A DNA stretch of 64,000 nt from Paraburkholderia piptadeniae. GTDB taxonomy: Bacteria; Pseudomonadota; Gammaproteobacteria; Burkholderiales; Burkholderiaceae. Shown one piece after another: positions 44,326-52,824 of this stretch (the first letter of the stretch is position 1; each line of letters starts with the position of its first letter). The stretch covers positions 1 to 64,000 of the forward strand of contig NZ_CYGY02000062.1 in NCBI RefSeq assembly GCF_900007165.1, given 5' to 3'. The position numbers and the translations under genes are program-made. The notes below the pieces were generated by a model. The model searched no databases and was not told where the DNA came from. It saw only the letters and a program-made list of their open reading frames with translations.

Positions 44326-45135
44326 TCAGAGATTCTCCGGCAGCGGCGCGCGCAGCCACTTCTGCGAAATCGCGTTCATCGTGCCGTCCTTGCGGGCGCG
44401 CGCGATGGTCTCGTCGACTTTCTTCAGCAGGCGCGGTTCGTTCTTGTTCAAGCCGACATGATCGGGCGAACTGAACAGCGAGAACTTCTGCTCGGGATCG
44501 TTGGCGGGATGGCGCGCGAGTATCGTCGCGCCCACGTCGTTGCCGACGACCATCAACTGTGCCTGACCAGAAAGGAAGGCAGAAATAGCGCCGTTCGGAT
44601 CGTCGAAGCGCTTGATGTTCGCCGACGGCGGCGCGATCTTCGTCACGCTCAGGTCCTCCAGCGTGCCGCGCGCAACCGAAATGCTCTTGCCCGCGAGATC
44701 GTTCGCGTCCTTCACCTTCACCGTCTTCGGGCCGAACACGGCGAGGTAGTAGGGCGCGTAGGGCTGCGAGAAGTCGATCACCTTTTCGCGCTCGGGCGTC
44801 TGGCCGACGGACAGCAGCATGTCCGCCTTGTGGTCGGCGAGATAGGCCATGCGGTTGTCGCCCGTCACGGGCACCAGCTCCACCTTCACGCCGAGCGACT
44901 TGCCGATCAGGTTCGCGACGTCGATGTCATAGCCTTGCGGCTTCATGTCGGGGCCGATCGAGCCGAACGGCGGATAGTCCTCGAACACGCCGACGCGCAC
45001 GACGCCCGCCTTCGTGATCGTGTCGAGCGCATCCGCATGCGCGAGCGGCGCGAACGCGGACAGCGCCGCGCCCGTCAAGGCAAAGGCCGCGAACGCGTGG
45101 GAGAAGCGGCGGCGGTAGAGGGCGGCGAGGGTCAT
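44326..45135 (-). CDS. polar amino acid ABC transporter substrate-binding protein
   Basis: A 269-residue periplasmic binding protein. The signal peptide covers about residues 1-33 (PLAHA), followed by the SBP_bac_3 opening ITKAGVVRVGVFEDYPPFGS and the YDIDVANLIGKSLGVKVELVPV block. It is first in an operon with two permeases and is divergent from a LysR regulator. The amino acid bound is not predictable with confidence. Confidence 0.9.
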   Translation of the reverse strand: MTLAALYRRRFSHAFAAFALTGAALSAFAPLAHADALDTITKAGVVRVGVFEDYPPFGSIGPDMKPQGYDIDVANLIGKSLGVKVELVPVTGDNRMAYLADHKADMLLSVGQTPEREKVIDFSQPYAPYYLAVFGPKTVKVKDANDLAGKSISVARGTLEDLSVTKIAPPSANIKRFDDPNGAISAFLSGQAQLMVVGNDVGATILARHPANDPEQKFSLFSSPDHVGLNKNEPRLLKKVDETIARARKDGTMNAISQKWLRAPLPENL

Positions 45136-45393
45136 CGGTGCATCCTTTCGTTGATGGTTGGGACGGCAGGAACTTCGGTGAGGGTCACTCTAGGTTTGCC
45201 AAAATCCGCGAACAATCGAAATCTGCGCATGGGCGCCATGACGTGCGCTCATGCCGTACGGGTTGTCCCCAAGGCGATGACGCATGAGCGCCGTGCATGA
45301 CGAACGGACCTCGGCGATTTTTGGATCGCGTATGCTTGGGGATGGTCGGCCGCGTGTTGTCCGTCAAAGAAGCATGCCCGATGATTTTTACTG

Positions 45394-46284
45394 ATGCGAT
45401 CCACGCCAATGCGACGACTTCCGCCCCTGAACGCCTTGCAGATCTTCGAGACAGTGGCGCGCCATCGCAGCTTCACGCGCGCGGCCGAGCATCTGTGTCT
45501 CACGCAGGGCGCCGTGAGCCGCCAGATTCTCGCGCTCGAGGACTACTACCGGTTCCCGCTCTTCAAGCGCCACGCGAAAGGCCTCACGCTGACGGCGGAA
45601 GGCGAGTTGCTGCTGCCCGCCGTCAAGGAGAGCTTTGCGCGGATCGAAGAAATATCGCTGCGCCTCACGCGCCAGCGCACCGATCTCGCGCTGAAGGTGC
45701 CGACCTGCGTGATGCGCTGGATGCTGCCCAAGATCATGCAGTTCCAGGCCGAATATCCCGATCTTCACGTGCAGATCACGACGACGTGGCAGCACGATGT
45801 CGATTTCCAGGTCGAGCCGTTCGATGCCGCGATCGTCTATGGCACGTCGGCGGGCGCGGATGTGCAGTCGGTGCCGCTCTTCGAAGAGCGCCTGACGCCT
45901 GTGTGCGCGCCGCAGCTGTTGCACGACAAGCCGCTCGCGAGTACCGCCGATCTCACGCGCCACACGCTGCTGCATCCGACGCGCGATCATCGCGACTGGA
46001 AGATGTGGCTCGAATACGTGGATGTGCGCGACGTCGACGCGAATCTCGGCCCGAGCTTCGATACGCTCGATCTCGCTACCAATGCCGCGCTGCAAGGCTT
46101 CGGTGTCGCGATCAGCGATCTCGCTCTGATCGAAGAAGACGTGGCCGCGCAGCGTCTCGTGCGTCCCTTCGATGCCGTGCTCACGACGGGCGCGCGCTAC
46201 TACTTCGTGTATCCGGACAGCGTCGCGCATCAGCAGAAGGTCAATCTGTTTCGCGACTGGATCGACCGGCACTGGGCGGGCTGA
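45394..46284 (+). CDS. LysR-family regulator (GcvA-like)
   Basis: A 296-residue LysR regulator with the GcvA-type N-terminus RLPPLNALQIFETVARHRSFTRAAEHLCLTQGAVSRQI. The effector domain includes FDAAIVYGTSAGADVQSVPLF. Two ATG codons (45394 and 45409) could start it, neither with a clear ribosome binding site. It lies 258 bases from the divergent amino-acid transporter operon and probably controls it. Confidence 0.88.
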   Translation: MRSTPMRRLPPLNALQIFETVARHRSFTRAAEHLCLTQGAVSRQILALEDYYRFPLFKRHAKGLTLTAEGELLLPAVKESFARIEEISLRLTRQRTDLALKVPTCVMRWMLPKIMQFQAEYPDLHVQITTTWQHDVDFQVEPFDAAIVYGTSAGADVQSVPLFEERLTPVCAPQLLHDKPLASTADLTRHTLLHPTRDHRDWKMWLEYVDVRDVDANLGPSFDTLDLATNAALQGFGVAISDLALIEEDVAAQRLVRPFDAVLTTGARYYFVYPDSVAHQQKVNLFRDWIDRHWAG

Positions 46285-46347
46285 GCGGCGGCCTGGCTGC
46301 TTGCGCGTCGCGAACGGAAGACTCCGGGTTCGCGATGCCCGGATGCA

Positions 46348-47433
46348 TCAGGGCACGAAAGACAGAAACAGATAGGCGGCCAGCAGCGACAGGTGCACGG
46401 CTCCCTGAAGGATCGTCGTGCGTCCCGTGCCGAGCGTGAGCGTGCTGATCAGCAGTGTCAGCGCGAGCAGCACGGTGTCCCTGCCCGTGATGCCGAGGGT
46501 GAGCGGACGGTCCATCCAGATGAACACCAGCGCGACGGTCGGAATTGTCAGCCCGATGCTCGCGAGGGCCGAGCCGAGCGCGAGATTCAGGCTCGTCTGC
46601 AAGCGGTTGGCCCGTGCCGCGCGCACGGCAGCAAGCCCTTCGGGCAACAGCACGAGCGCCGCGATCACGATGCCGACCACGGCGATGGGCGCGCCCGCTT
46701 CGAGCACCGCGCGCTCGACGACGGGCGACAGCACTTTCGCGAGCAGCACGACGGCGACGAGGCACACCATCAGCAATACGCTGCTCGTCAGCGCAATGCG
46801 CGCGCTGGGCGGCGCGGCGTGCGCGTCTTCGTCGCCGGTGGCATCGGCGAGAAAGTAGTCGCGGTGGCGCACCGTCTGCACGAACACGAACACGCCGTAC
46901 AGCACCAGCGAAGACACGCCCGCGAACGCGAGTTGCGAGGCGCTGAGCGCAGGCCCGAGATTGACGCTGATGTAGTTGGGCATCACGAGCGACAGCCCCG
47001 ACAACGACGCGAGCACGGCCAGCGCCGCGCTCGCGCCGCGAATCTGGAAGCCCTGTTCGCGATGGCGAAGTCCGCCGAACAGCAGGCAGACGCCGACGAT
47101 GCCGTTGCACACGAGCATCACGGCGGCGAACACGGTATCGCGCGCGAGTCCCGCTTTCTCCGGGCCGGCCGACAGCATCACCGACACGATCAGCGCGACC
47201 TCGATCACCGTCACGGCGACGGCGAGTACGAGCGTGCCGAACGGCTCGCCGATGCGATGCGCGACCACTTCCGCATGATGCACGCCCGCGAATACCGAGC
47301 ACCCGAGCGCGATGGCCGCGAGCGCCACCAGCACCCCGTTGCCGGGCAGCGCATAAGCGCCGCCGAGCACGACCCACGCGAGCAGAGGAGCCGCGATCGT
47401 CCAGCGGGGCAGTACGGGCGATGTCGATGCCAT
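46348..47433 (-). CDS. ChaA-type Na+(Ca2+)/H+ exchanger
   Basis: A 361-residue inner-membrane exchanger with eleven or so helices and two inverted cation/Ca exchanger motifs: FGTLVLAVAVTVIEVALIVS in the first half and LPEGLAAVRAARANRLQTSLNLALGSALASIGLTIP in the second. It corresponds to ChaA/y4hA-type ionic transporters. It should export sodium, potassium or calcium in exchange for protons. Confidence 0.87.
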   Translation of the reverse strand: MASTSPVLPRWTIAAPLLAWVVLGGAYALPGNGVLVALAAIALGCSVFAGVHHAEVVAHRIGEPFGTLVLAVAVTVIEVALIVSVMLSAGPEKAGLARDTVFAAVMLVCNGIVGVCLLFGGLRHREQGFQIRGASAALAVLASLSGLSLVMPNYISVNLGPALSASQLAFAGVSSLVLYGVFVFVQTVRHRDYFLADATGDEDAHAAPPSARIALTSSVLLMVCLVAVVLLAKVLSPVVERAVLEAGAPIAVVGIVIAALVLLPEGLAAVRAARANRLQTSLNLALGSALASIGLTIPTVALVFIWMDRPLTLGITGRDTVLLALTLLISTLTLGTGRTTILQGAVHLSLLAAYLFLSFVP

Positions 47434-47571
47434 GTGCGTTTCAGTCCGTTATCGTTGTTCGGATGGCCTGGGCGCGGATGCGCAGCTTCATGAGCCGCGC
47501 GTACCCGAAATTAAAGCAGTTCGGTTCGCCGCGTGTATGACAGCTCAGGTCACGATGCGCGACGTGCAAAG

Positions 47572-47604
47572 AAAAACACCGCTCCTCGCGACGAAGAGCG
47601 GTGT
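47572..47604 (-). terminator. intrinsic terminator after the BON-domain gene
   Basis: Read on the minus strand, a nine-base stem ACACCGCTC with GAGCGGTGT and an eleven-base loop is followed by TTTTTC. It lies 57 bases beyond the stop of the minus-strand BON gene. Confidence 0.78.
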
Positions 47605-47660
47605 GTGTCGTGCATGATCCGGGCGCCCGCGTCGCGAGCCCCCGAGGCCTTGCGTTGAAC

Positions 47661-48017
47661 TTATTGCCCGACCGGGCGGATCGTCAGCGCGTTCTTCACC
47701 GACGTCACGCCTTCCACGTTTTGCGCGACCTGCGTGGCCTTGTCGACTTGCGGCTGCTCCGGCACCGAGCCCTGCAGCGTCACCGCACCGCTCCTCGCGC
47801 GGACCGTGATGTTGGCGACGCTGATGTCCTTGCTCTTCGACAGCGCTGCGCGCACCTTCTTCGCCAGCGCGCGGTCAGCCGACTTCGCTGCCTTCTGGGT
47901 CTGTTTCGCGCTGGGCTGGTTGGTCATGTCGACGTCGCTTGCCTGAGCATAGGCGTTGATCGACGCCAGAACCACGAGCGCGCCACCTACCAACTTGATT
48001 GCCTGAATCGCCTTCAT
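47661..48017 (-). CDS. BON-domain periplasmic protein
   Basis: A 118-residue exported protein. The signal peptide ends INAYA (about residue 24). A Lys/Gln/Ala-rich spacer is followed by one BON domain (ALAKKVRAALSKSKDISVANITVRARSGAVTLQG through VEGVTSVKNALTI). AGGAGA precedes the start. Such proteins are common osmotic or envelope stress components in Burkholderiaceae, with lipid-binding predicted. Confidence 0.88.
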   Translation of the reverse strand: MKAIQAIKLVGGALVVLASINAYAQASDVDMTNQPSAKQTQKAAKSADRALAKKVRAALSKSKDISVANITVRARSGAVTLQGSVPEQPQVDKATQVAQNVEGVTSVKNALTIRPVGQ

Positions 48018-48405
48018 ACACTTTCTCCTGTTGTCATGATTTGCGACGGTGTCGCGCTTGAACGGACCCGGCAAACGGGCCGTCATACGAGATACCACTG
48101 CACTACCACTTCGGTACTTCGCGATGAAAACGGAAAGATGCTGCTGGTTGGATAGGCATCGGGTGGCTTGCCGATCAGGCAGGCCGGAACACCGATGCGG
48201 CTGGCCGGACAGTAACGATACCTCAATTGGTTCCATAGTGAAGACATGGGGCCATCGAGATGAGGCATCGGTACAACGGATGGGCGCCGGATCGACGCCA
48301 TTCGTGCCGGATTGCGTGCATCGTGCATGGATATGGCGGCGCGTCATCATGCTGCAAACTGTGTAGTCCACGCGGCCGACCCGTTCGCTACCGACGAATC
48401 CTCGC
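48018..48405. other. divergent intergenic region between BON and mpg genes
   Basis: A 388-base gene-free stretch. It contains an open stretch near 48095-48155 whose translation faintly resembles the start of a Nudix domain, but it stops at once and has no ribosome binding site. Promoters for both flanking genes are expected. Confidence 0.35.
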
Positions 48406-49023
48406 ATGGTCACGACAACGCTTCCTATCGTTCCTCTTCGTCGCAACGATCTACCCGTCGATACGGTTGACCTTGCGCGCTTCATGCTGGGTAAATACCT
48501 GGTCCACGATCTGCGCGAAGGGCGCGTGGCAGGGCGCATCGTTGAGACGGAGGCGTATCCCGTCGGCGATTCGACCAATCACGCGTGGCCCGGGCGGCGC
48601 GCGTACAACGGCTCGATGTTCCTCGCGCGCGGGCACGCGTACGTGCGGCTCACCTATGGCATCTACAACGTAATCAACGTGGTCAGCGAGCGCGAAGGGA
48701 CGGGGGCCGCCGTGCTGATCCGCGCGCTGGAGCCCGTCGAGGGCATCGAATGGATGCAGGCGCGCCGGCCGGATACGAAGCCGCGCGATCTCGCGCGCGG
48801 TCCCGGCAGGCTCGCGCTTGCGCTGGGCATCGACCTGGGCTTTGACGGCGCCGACCTCTGCACGGGGCGCGGCTTGTGGCTCGGCGCAGTCGGCAGGAAG
48901 CCGGCGCCATTCGCGGTGACGACGCGCATCGGGATTGCGCGCGAGACGCATCGTCTGTTGCGCTTCTACGAGCCGGGCAGCCCGTTCGTCAGCGGGCCGC
49001 GCAAGCTGCTGTCAGCGGGATGA
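48406..49023 (+). CDS. mpg: 3-methyladenine DNA glycosylase (AAG/MPG family)
   Basis: A 205-residue alkyladenine glycosylase. It contains the catalytic block GRIVETEAYPVGDSTNHAW with the general-base Glu, the intercalating-region sequence YVRLTYGIYNVINVV and the C-terminal RIGI segment. It excises alkylated purines from DNA in base-excision repair. Full length for the bacterial family. Confidence 0.93.
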   Translation: MVTTTLPIVPLRRNDLPVDTVDLARFMLGKYLVHDLREGRVAGRIVETEAYPVGDSTNHAWPGRRAYNGSMFLARGHAYVRLTYGIYNVINVVSEREGTGAAVLIRALEPVEGIEWMQARRPDTKPRDLARGPGRLALALGIDLGFDGADLCTGRGLWLGAVGRKPAPFAVTTRIGIARETHRLLRFYEPGSPFVSGPRKLLSAG

Positions 49024-49330
49024 CCTGCGCGGCGCGGTGCCGCCGCGCTTCGCGAAGGCCCGTCGATGTCCCGTCCGCCGTGGCATGTGGCAGCCGGCAC
49101 GCTTGCCACATTGCTGGGCAAACGCCGATGTGCCCCGTCATTATTGCCGCGCTGCGTCCCTTGAATCGACCGGTGACGGCTCGCGAGGCTGCACGACTTT
49201 TGCACTCAGCGCAATTAAGTATCTCCGATATAGGGGTTTTCCCTCGGTTCGCCGATGGCTACACTGACTTCACTGGCTTCACACAAGGTGTGTGAAGCTG
49301 CTGATAAAACAACCATCGGAGGTAGTTATC
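49024..49330. other. intergenic region upstream of the DUF4148 gene
   Basis: A 307-base region. The part around 49200-49300 (TTAAGTATCTCCGATATAGGGG onward) is AT-richer and probably carries the promoter of the small exported protein gene. GGAGG at 49318-49322 is its ribosome binding site. Nothing else recognised. Confidence 0.35.
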
Positions 49331-49660
49331 ATGAAATCGCTGATCAAGGCTGTCGCCATTGCTGCTGTTCTCGCCGCTCCCGTCGTTTCGTTCGCGCAGT
49401 CGAACCAGCCCGTCACTCGCGCACAGGTTCGCTCGGAACTGATCCAGCTGGAAAAGGCAGGCTATAACCCCGCAACGGCTTCCGATCCGAGGTATCCGGC
49501 CGACATCCAGGCTGCCGAAGCACGCGTCCAGGCGCAGAACGGCGCTGTGGCGCAAGCGCCCGTCGCCGATACAGGTTACGGTGCGGCGACCAACGGTTCG
49601 TCGCAATCGGGCGCCGCAAAGCGGCTGAGCCCGGCGCAAAACGTCTACTTCGGCAATTAA
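49331..49660 (+). CDS. DUF4148 exported protein
   Basis: A 109-residue periplasmic protein. The signal peptide ends VVSFAQ (about residue 23), followed by the DUF4148 core VTRAQVRSELIQLEKAGYNPATASDPRYPADIQAAEAR. The C-terminus ends LSPAQNVYFGN. GGAGG lies eight bases before the start. The family is abundant in Burkholderia. Function unknown, possibly stress-related. Confidence 0.88.
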   Translation: MKSLIKAVAIAAVLAAPVVSFAQSNQPVTRAQVRSELIQLEKAGYNPATASDPRYPADIQAAEARVQAQNGAVAQAPVADTGYGAATNGSSQSGAAKRLSPAQNVYFGN

Positions 49661-49833
49661 TCGTGTTGTCCAGGGGCCGCGAAGTTCGCGGCCCTGCATG
49701 CGTGCTTTCGAAGCACAATGAAGCGTGCATGACATTCATCGCGACGGCGGCGCGGCGCGGCGCGGGGCTCGGAAGCCCGTGGCCGTGTCGCCGTCGACGA
49801 AAACTTGAACCTCCGCCGCCGCAAGGTGGCTTT

Positions 49834-49861
49834 GCCCAACCTCGCGGATTGGGCTTTTTTT
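49834..49861 (+). terminator. intrinsic terminator downstream of the DUF4148 gene
   Basis: A six-base stem GCCCAA with TTGGGC and a nine-base loop is followed by seven T residues at 49855-49861. It is about 170 bases after the DUF4148 stop and before the convergent CBS gene. Confidence 0.7.
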
Positions 49862-49970
49862 GTTGGCGCGAGCGAACGGACTGACGGGCGGCGCGTTGCG
49901 CGCGTCAAATGCCGTTGTCCCGGTCGCGACGGCGAAACGCGAAGTGCGACAGCAGCGGGCGAAAGCGCTT

Positions 49971-50405
49971 TTACGCGCCGTGGATGTAGTGCTCCAGCTG
50001 CTGGATCGTGAACTGCTGCTCGGCGATGATGTTCTTCACGAGGTCGCCGATCGACACCATGCCGATCAGCTTGTCGCCTTCCATTACGGGTAGGTGTCGC
50101 ATGCGGCGCTCGGTCATCAGCGCCATGCATTGGTCGGTGGTCTGCTCCAGCGTCACGAAGCGCACGGCGCTGCTCATGATGTCGCGTACGGCCGTCGTCT
50201 TCGACGAGCGGTCCATCAGCACAATCTTGCGCGCATAGTCGCGTTCGGTGACGATCCCCGCAATCGACCCGTTCTCCTTGACGATCAACGCACCGATCTG
50301 CTTTTCCGCCATCAGCTTGATGGCGTTGTAGACGGAATCGGATGCCTCGATCGTGAAGACGTCTTGATTCGGCTTCGATTTGAGTACTTGTGCAACGCTA
50401 GTCAT
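49971..50405 (-). CDS. tandem CBS-domain protein
   Basis: A 144-residue soluble protein made of two CBS domains (about 10-65 and 75-130). Motifs include AEKQIGALIVKENGSIAGIVTERDYARKI and ERRMRHLPVMEGDKLIGMVSIGDLV. Such stand-alone pairs bind adenine nucleotides and act as energy or redox sensors. CGGAG precedes the start. No partner enzyme is adjacent. Confidence 0.88.
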   Translation of the reverse strand: MTSVAQVLKSKPNQDVFTIEASDSVYNAIKLMAEKQIGALIVKENGSIAGIVTERDYARKIVLMDRSSKTTAVRDIMSSAVRFVTLEQTTDQCMALMTERRMRHLPVMEGDKLIGMVSIGDLVKNIIAEQQFTIQQLEHYIHGA

Positions 50406-50798
50406 GGAGCGGCTCCGTTTGCAGTGCAGCACGCCCGGCCGCGGCGCGCTGGGGTGAAGGAGGGGGCACGTCAAGCGCAGATCAAGCGCAGATCAAGTAT
50501 AGGCGTCGATGGCGGCTGCGGCGACGCTCGCTTCGCCTGGTTCCGTGGGGTCCGGCACGCATGTCATGCAAACGACAACGCGATGGATAAGTGCCATGTT
50601 CGTTCGGCTTCGTTCGTTCCATTTCCTGCAATGGCGGATGCGCCGCACCGCTCGCGCGCACCATCGCGAAGCAGGCGACAGGTAGAATTCACCGTTTAGC
50701 GGTAAACTCCGCTCTGTACCTTGTTCCGCCGGTTTCTTTTCTAACCGGTCTTCATCCCCGTTAGTTCACGGGTTCATGTCCGCAATACCGCTAACGCC
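50406..50798. other. divergent region with a structured leader before ribA
   Basis: A 393-base region. Two small hairpins occur just before ribA: CCGGTT/AACCGG (50729-50734 with 50743-50748) and CCCGT/ACGGG (about 50757-50771). The conserved FMN riboswitch words are absent. The upstream half has no gene. Confidence 0.4.
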
Positions 50799-51446
50799 AT
50801 GCCCATGTCTCACGAGCCGTCGCAAGCAGACGGCGCACTTACCGGCGAATGCGTCGCGCTCGACGCGACGGCCACGCTTCCAACCCGCTACGGCATTTTC
50901 ACGTCCTATGTGTTTCGTGTGAACGACACGGGCGCAGAACATGTCGCGCTCGTGATGGGCGATGTCGCGAACAAACAGTCGGTGCTTACGCGTCTGCATT
51001 CGGAATGTCTGACGGGCGACGTGCTCGGCTCGTATCGCTGCGACTGCGGCGAACAACTGGATCTCGCACTGCGCTATATCGCAGCCGAAGGTTGCGGCGT
51101 GCTGCTCTATCTGCGCGGACATGAAGGACGCGGCATCGGGCTGTCGAACAAGATTCGCGCGTATGCATTGCAGGAGCAGGGCCGCGATACCGTCGAGGCG
51201 AATCTCGACCTCGGCTTGCCCGAAGACTCGCGCGAGTACGATTCGGCGGCCGCCATTCTGCGGCTGCTGAAGGTGACGTCCGTGCGCCTGATGAGCAACA
51301 ACCCGAAGAAATTCGACACGCTGTCGAAGCATGGCATTCCCGTCTGCGAACGGGTTGCACTGGCGATTCCGATGCGCGAAGAGAACGAGCGCTATATCCG
51401 CACGAAACAGGTGAAGTTTGGGCACTATTTCGAGGAAAACGAGTGA
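50799..51446 (+). CDS. ribA: GTP cyclohydrolase II
   Basis: A 215-residue GTP cyclohydrolase II, the first step of riboflavin synthesis. The zinc site is seen in HSECLTGDVLGSYRCDCGEQLD, with Cys-x10-Cys-x-Cys. The catalytic block is YLRGHEGRGIGLSNKIRAYALQ, and the substrate-binding DTVEANLDLGLPEDSREY follows. It is the stand-alone form without the RibB domain. Start at 50799 or two codons later. Confidence 0.94.
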   Translation: MPMSHEPSQADGALTGECVALDATATLPTRYGIFTSYVFRVNDTGAEHVALVMGDVANKQSVLTRLHSECLTGDVLGSYRCDCGEQLDLALRYIAAEGCGVLLYLRGHEGRGIGLSNKIRAYALQEQGRDTVEANLDLGLPEDSREYDSAAAILRLLKVTSVRLMSNNPKKFDTLSKHGIPVCERVALAIPMREENERYIRTKQVKFGHYFEENE

Positions 51447-51473
51447 CGCTCATGCGTCTCGCTTCATCCACGT

Positions 51474-51506
51474 AATGGCCTCGCCGATGGCGAGGCCATT
51501 TGTTTT
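51474..51506 (+). terminator. intrinsic terminator after ribA
   Basis: A perfect 12-bp inverted repeat AATGGCCTCGCC with GGCGAGGCCATT and a three-base loop is followed by TGTTTT. It begins 28 bases after the ribA stop. Confidence 0.85.
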
Positions 51507-51513
51507 CGTGGCT

Positions 51514-51699
51514 TCAGAAGATCATGAAGTCATCGTTGTTGTCGGGAATCGCGTTCAACATCTGTTCCAGCCGATACCATCCGAGCCGCGCGGCCAGATG
51601 CGTCGCGAACGCGTACAGCGCCCGTGCAGCGTCGTGACCCGCATCACGGCTTCGAGCCGAAGCGTCCTGGCTCATGCGCAACAAAGGACAGCACTGCAT
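51514..51699 (-). CDS. small hypothetical protein with N-terminal Cys-Cys
   Basis: A 61-residue protein, MQCCPLLRMSQDASARS at the N-terminus, ending in NAIPDNNDDFMIF. GAGGAG lies seven bases before the ATG, an excellent ribosome binding site. The gene sits between the ribA terminator and the NmrA-like gene on the same strand as the latter, 41 bases downstream, so it may be co-transcribed. It is not membrane-spanning. Family not recognised. Confidence 0.55.
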   Translation of the reverse strand: MQCCPLLRMSQDASARSRDAGHDAARALYAFATHLAARLGWYRLEQMLNAIPDNNDDFMIF

Positions 51700-51740
51700 G
51701 TGAAGCTCCTCGCAAGAGAGGCGCGCGTATTCGACGGCAT

Positions 51741-52628
51741 CTAGCGCGCGTCGATCGCGGACACCAGCGCGGCAAACACCTCGCGCAGTTCGGTCTTGCC
51801 GAAGTGCCGCTCGCTTGCGCCCGCTTCGACATCGATGCGACCCGCGTTCTGCGCGTCGTAGAGATCGACGATGAGTTGCGCGTGATTGGCGTTGAGTCCC
51901 GCGCGCAGGAGCGTCGCCGTCCACTCGCTGCGCGGCAACGCGCATGCGACGATGGCGCGCCCGGCCACGACGCTCAACGCGCGGGCGACGCCGTTCGCAT
52001 CGTGGCGCCGGGGGCCTTCGATGCTCACGACACGGACGGCATCGTCCCCATGTCCCTCGATCTGCAACTGTGCGGCAAGCATGCCGACATCGTGCGCCGA
52101 CACCGACGCGAACGCCCTGTCGACGGGATGATGCAGGCTCGGCAGCAAACCCGTCGAGAGCGCGGCGGGCAGCACGCGCGCCCAATTCTGCATGTGCTCT
52201 GCCGAGCGCAGCAGCGTCAGGCGTGGCACAGCTTCGCGGAAGGCCGTTTCGAGGTGATGGAAAAGCATCGTGATGCCCGTGCCCGCATCGAGTTCGGCGC
52301 CATAGTCGGACAGCGCAACGACATGCACCTCGGGATGCTCGCGCAGCGCGCCGGCTGCCACATCGACCGTGCGACGCATCGTGCCGGCAGGATCGGGGTC
52401 ACGATGCGGCACGGGACACAGCATCTGCACGCCTCGAGCGCCGACGAGCGCGCGCGTCACCGATGCCTCATCCGTCAGATCGCCCAGCACGACTTCACAA
52501 CCGAGGCGCTCCAGCGCCTCGCGCTGGGCAGGGTTTCGCACAACGGCGCGCACGGCGTGGCCTGCGTGCCGCAATGCCGTTGCCGCCGTGCGTCCCACGT
52601 TGCCCGATGCGCCAAAAATCACGAACAT
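51741..52628 (-). CDS. NmrA-like NAD(P)-binding oxidoreductase
   Basis: A 295-residue atypical short-chain dehydrogenase of the NmrA/NAD(P)H-quinone oxidoreductase type. It has a Rossmann motif GASGNVG at 6-12 and LGDLTDEASV near residue 50, and lacks a clear YxxxK catalytic pair. It may sense or use NADPH. It is divergent from an AraC regulator starting 197 bases away, which may control it. Confidence 0.85.
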   Translation of the reverse strand: MFVIFGASGNVGRTAATALRHAGHAVRAVVRNPAQREALERLGCEVVLGDLTDEASVTRALVGARGVQMLCPVPHRDPDPAGTMRRTVDVAAGALREHPEVHVVALSDYGAELDAGTGITMLFHHLETAFREAVPRLTLLRSAEHMQNWARVLPAALSTGLLPSLHHPVDRAFASVSAHDVGMLAAQLQIEGHGDDAVRVVSIEGPRRHDANGVARALSVVAGRAIVACALPRSEWTATLLRAGLNANHAQLIVDLYDAQNAGRIDVEAGASERHFGKTELREVFAALVSAIDAR

Positions 52629-52824
52629 AGTCCGGCTCCTTGATCGTTAAGATGGCGCCAAGCGTAAGCCGCGACGACGTTCGAAGCGCGCATGCACGGA
52701 TGCAGAACAGCAGATCCGGATGACGATCTGCACGCGACGGCGGTCCAAATGAATCGACGGCCTGCAGGCTGGCGCGAAACCAAGCACAATGCGTCAATCT
52801 GAACGATCACTGAAGGGGCAGGCG

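Noticed and set aside
46393..47493. 366-codon open frame antisense to the ChaA-type exchanger
   Set aside because: Low-complexity Arg/His/Gln composition and no ribosome binding site; the exchanger frame has coherent membrane helices.
48095..48155. Short translation resembling the start of a Nudix domain
   Set aside because: Only about 20 codons before a stop, no start signal and nothing matching downstream; probably chance.
50690..50798. FMN riboswitch before ribA
   Set aside because: The conserved aptamer words are absent; only two small hairpins are present.
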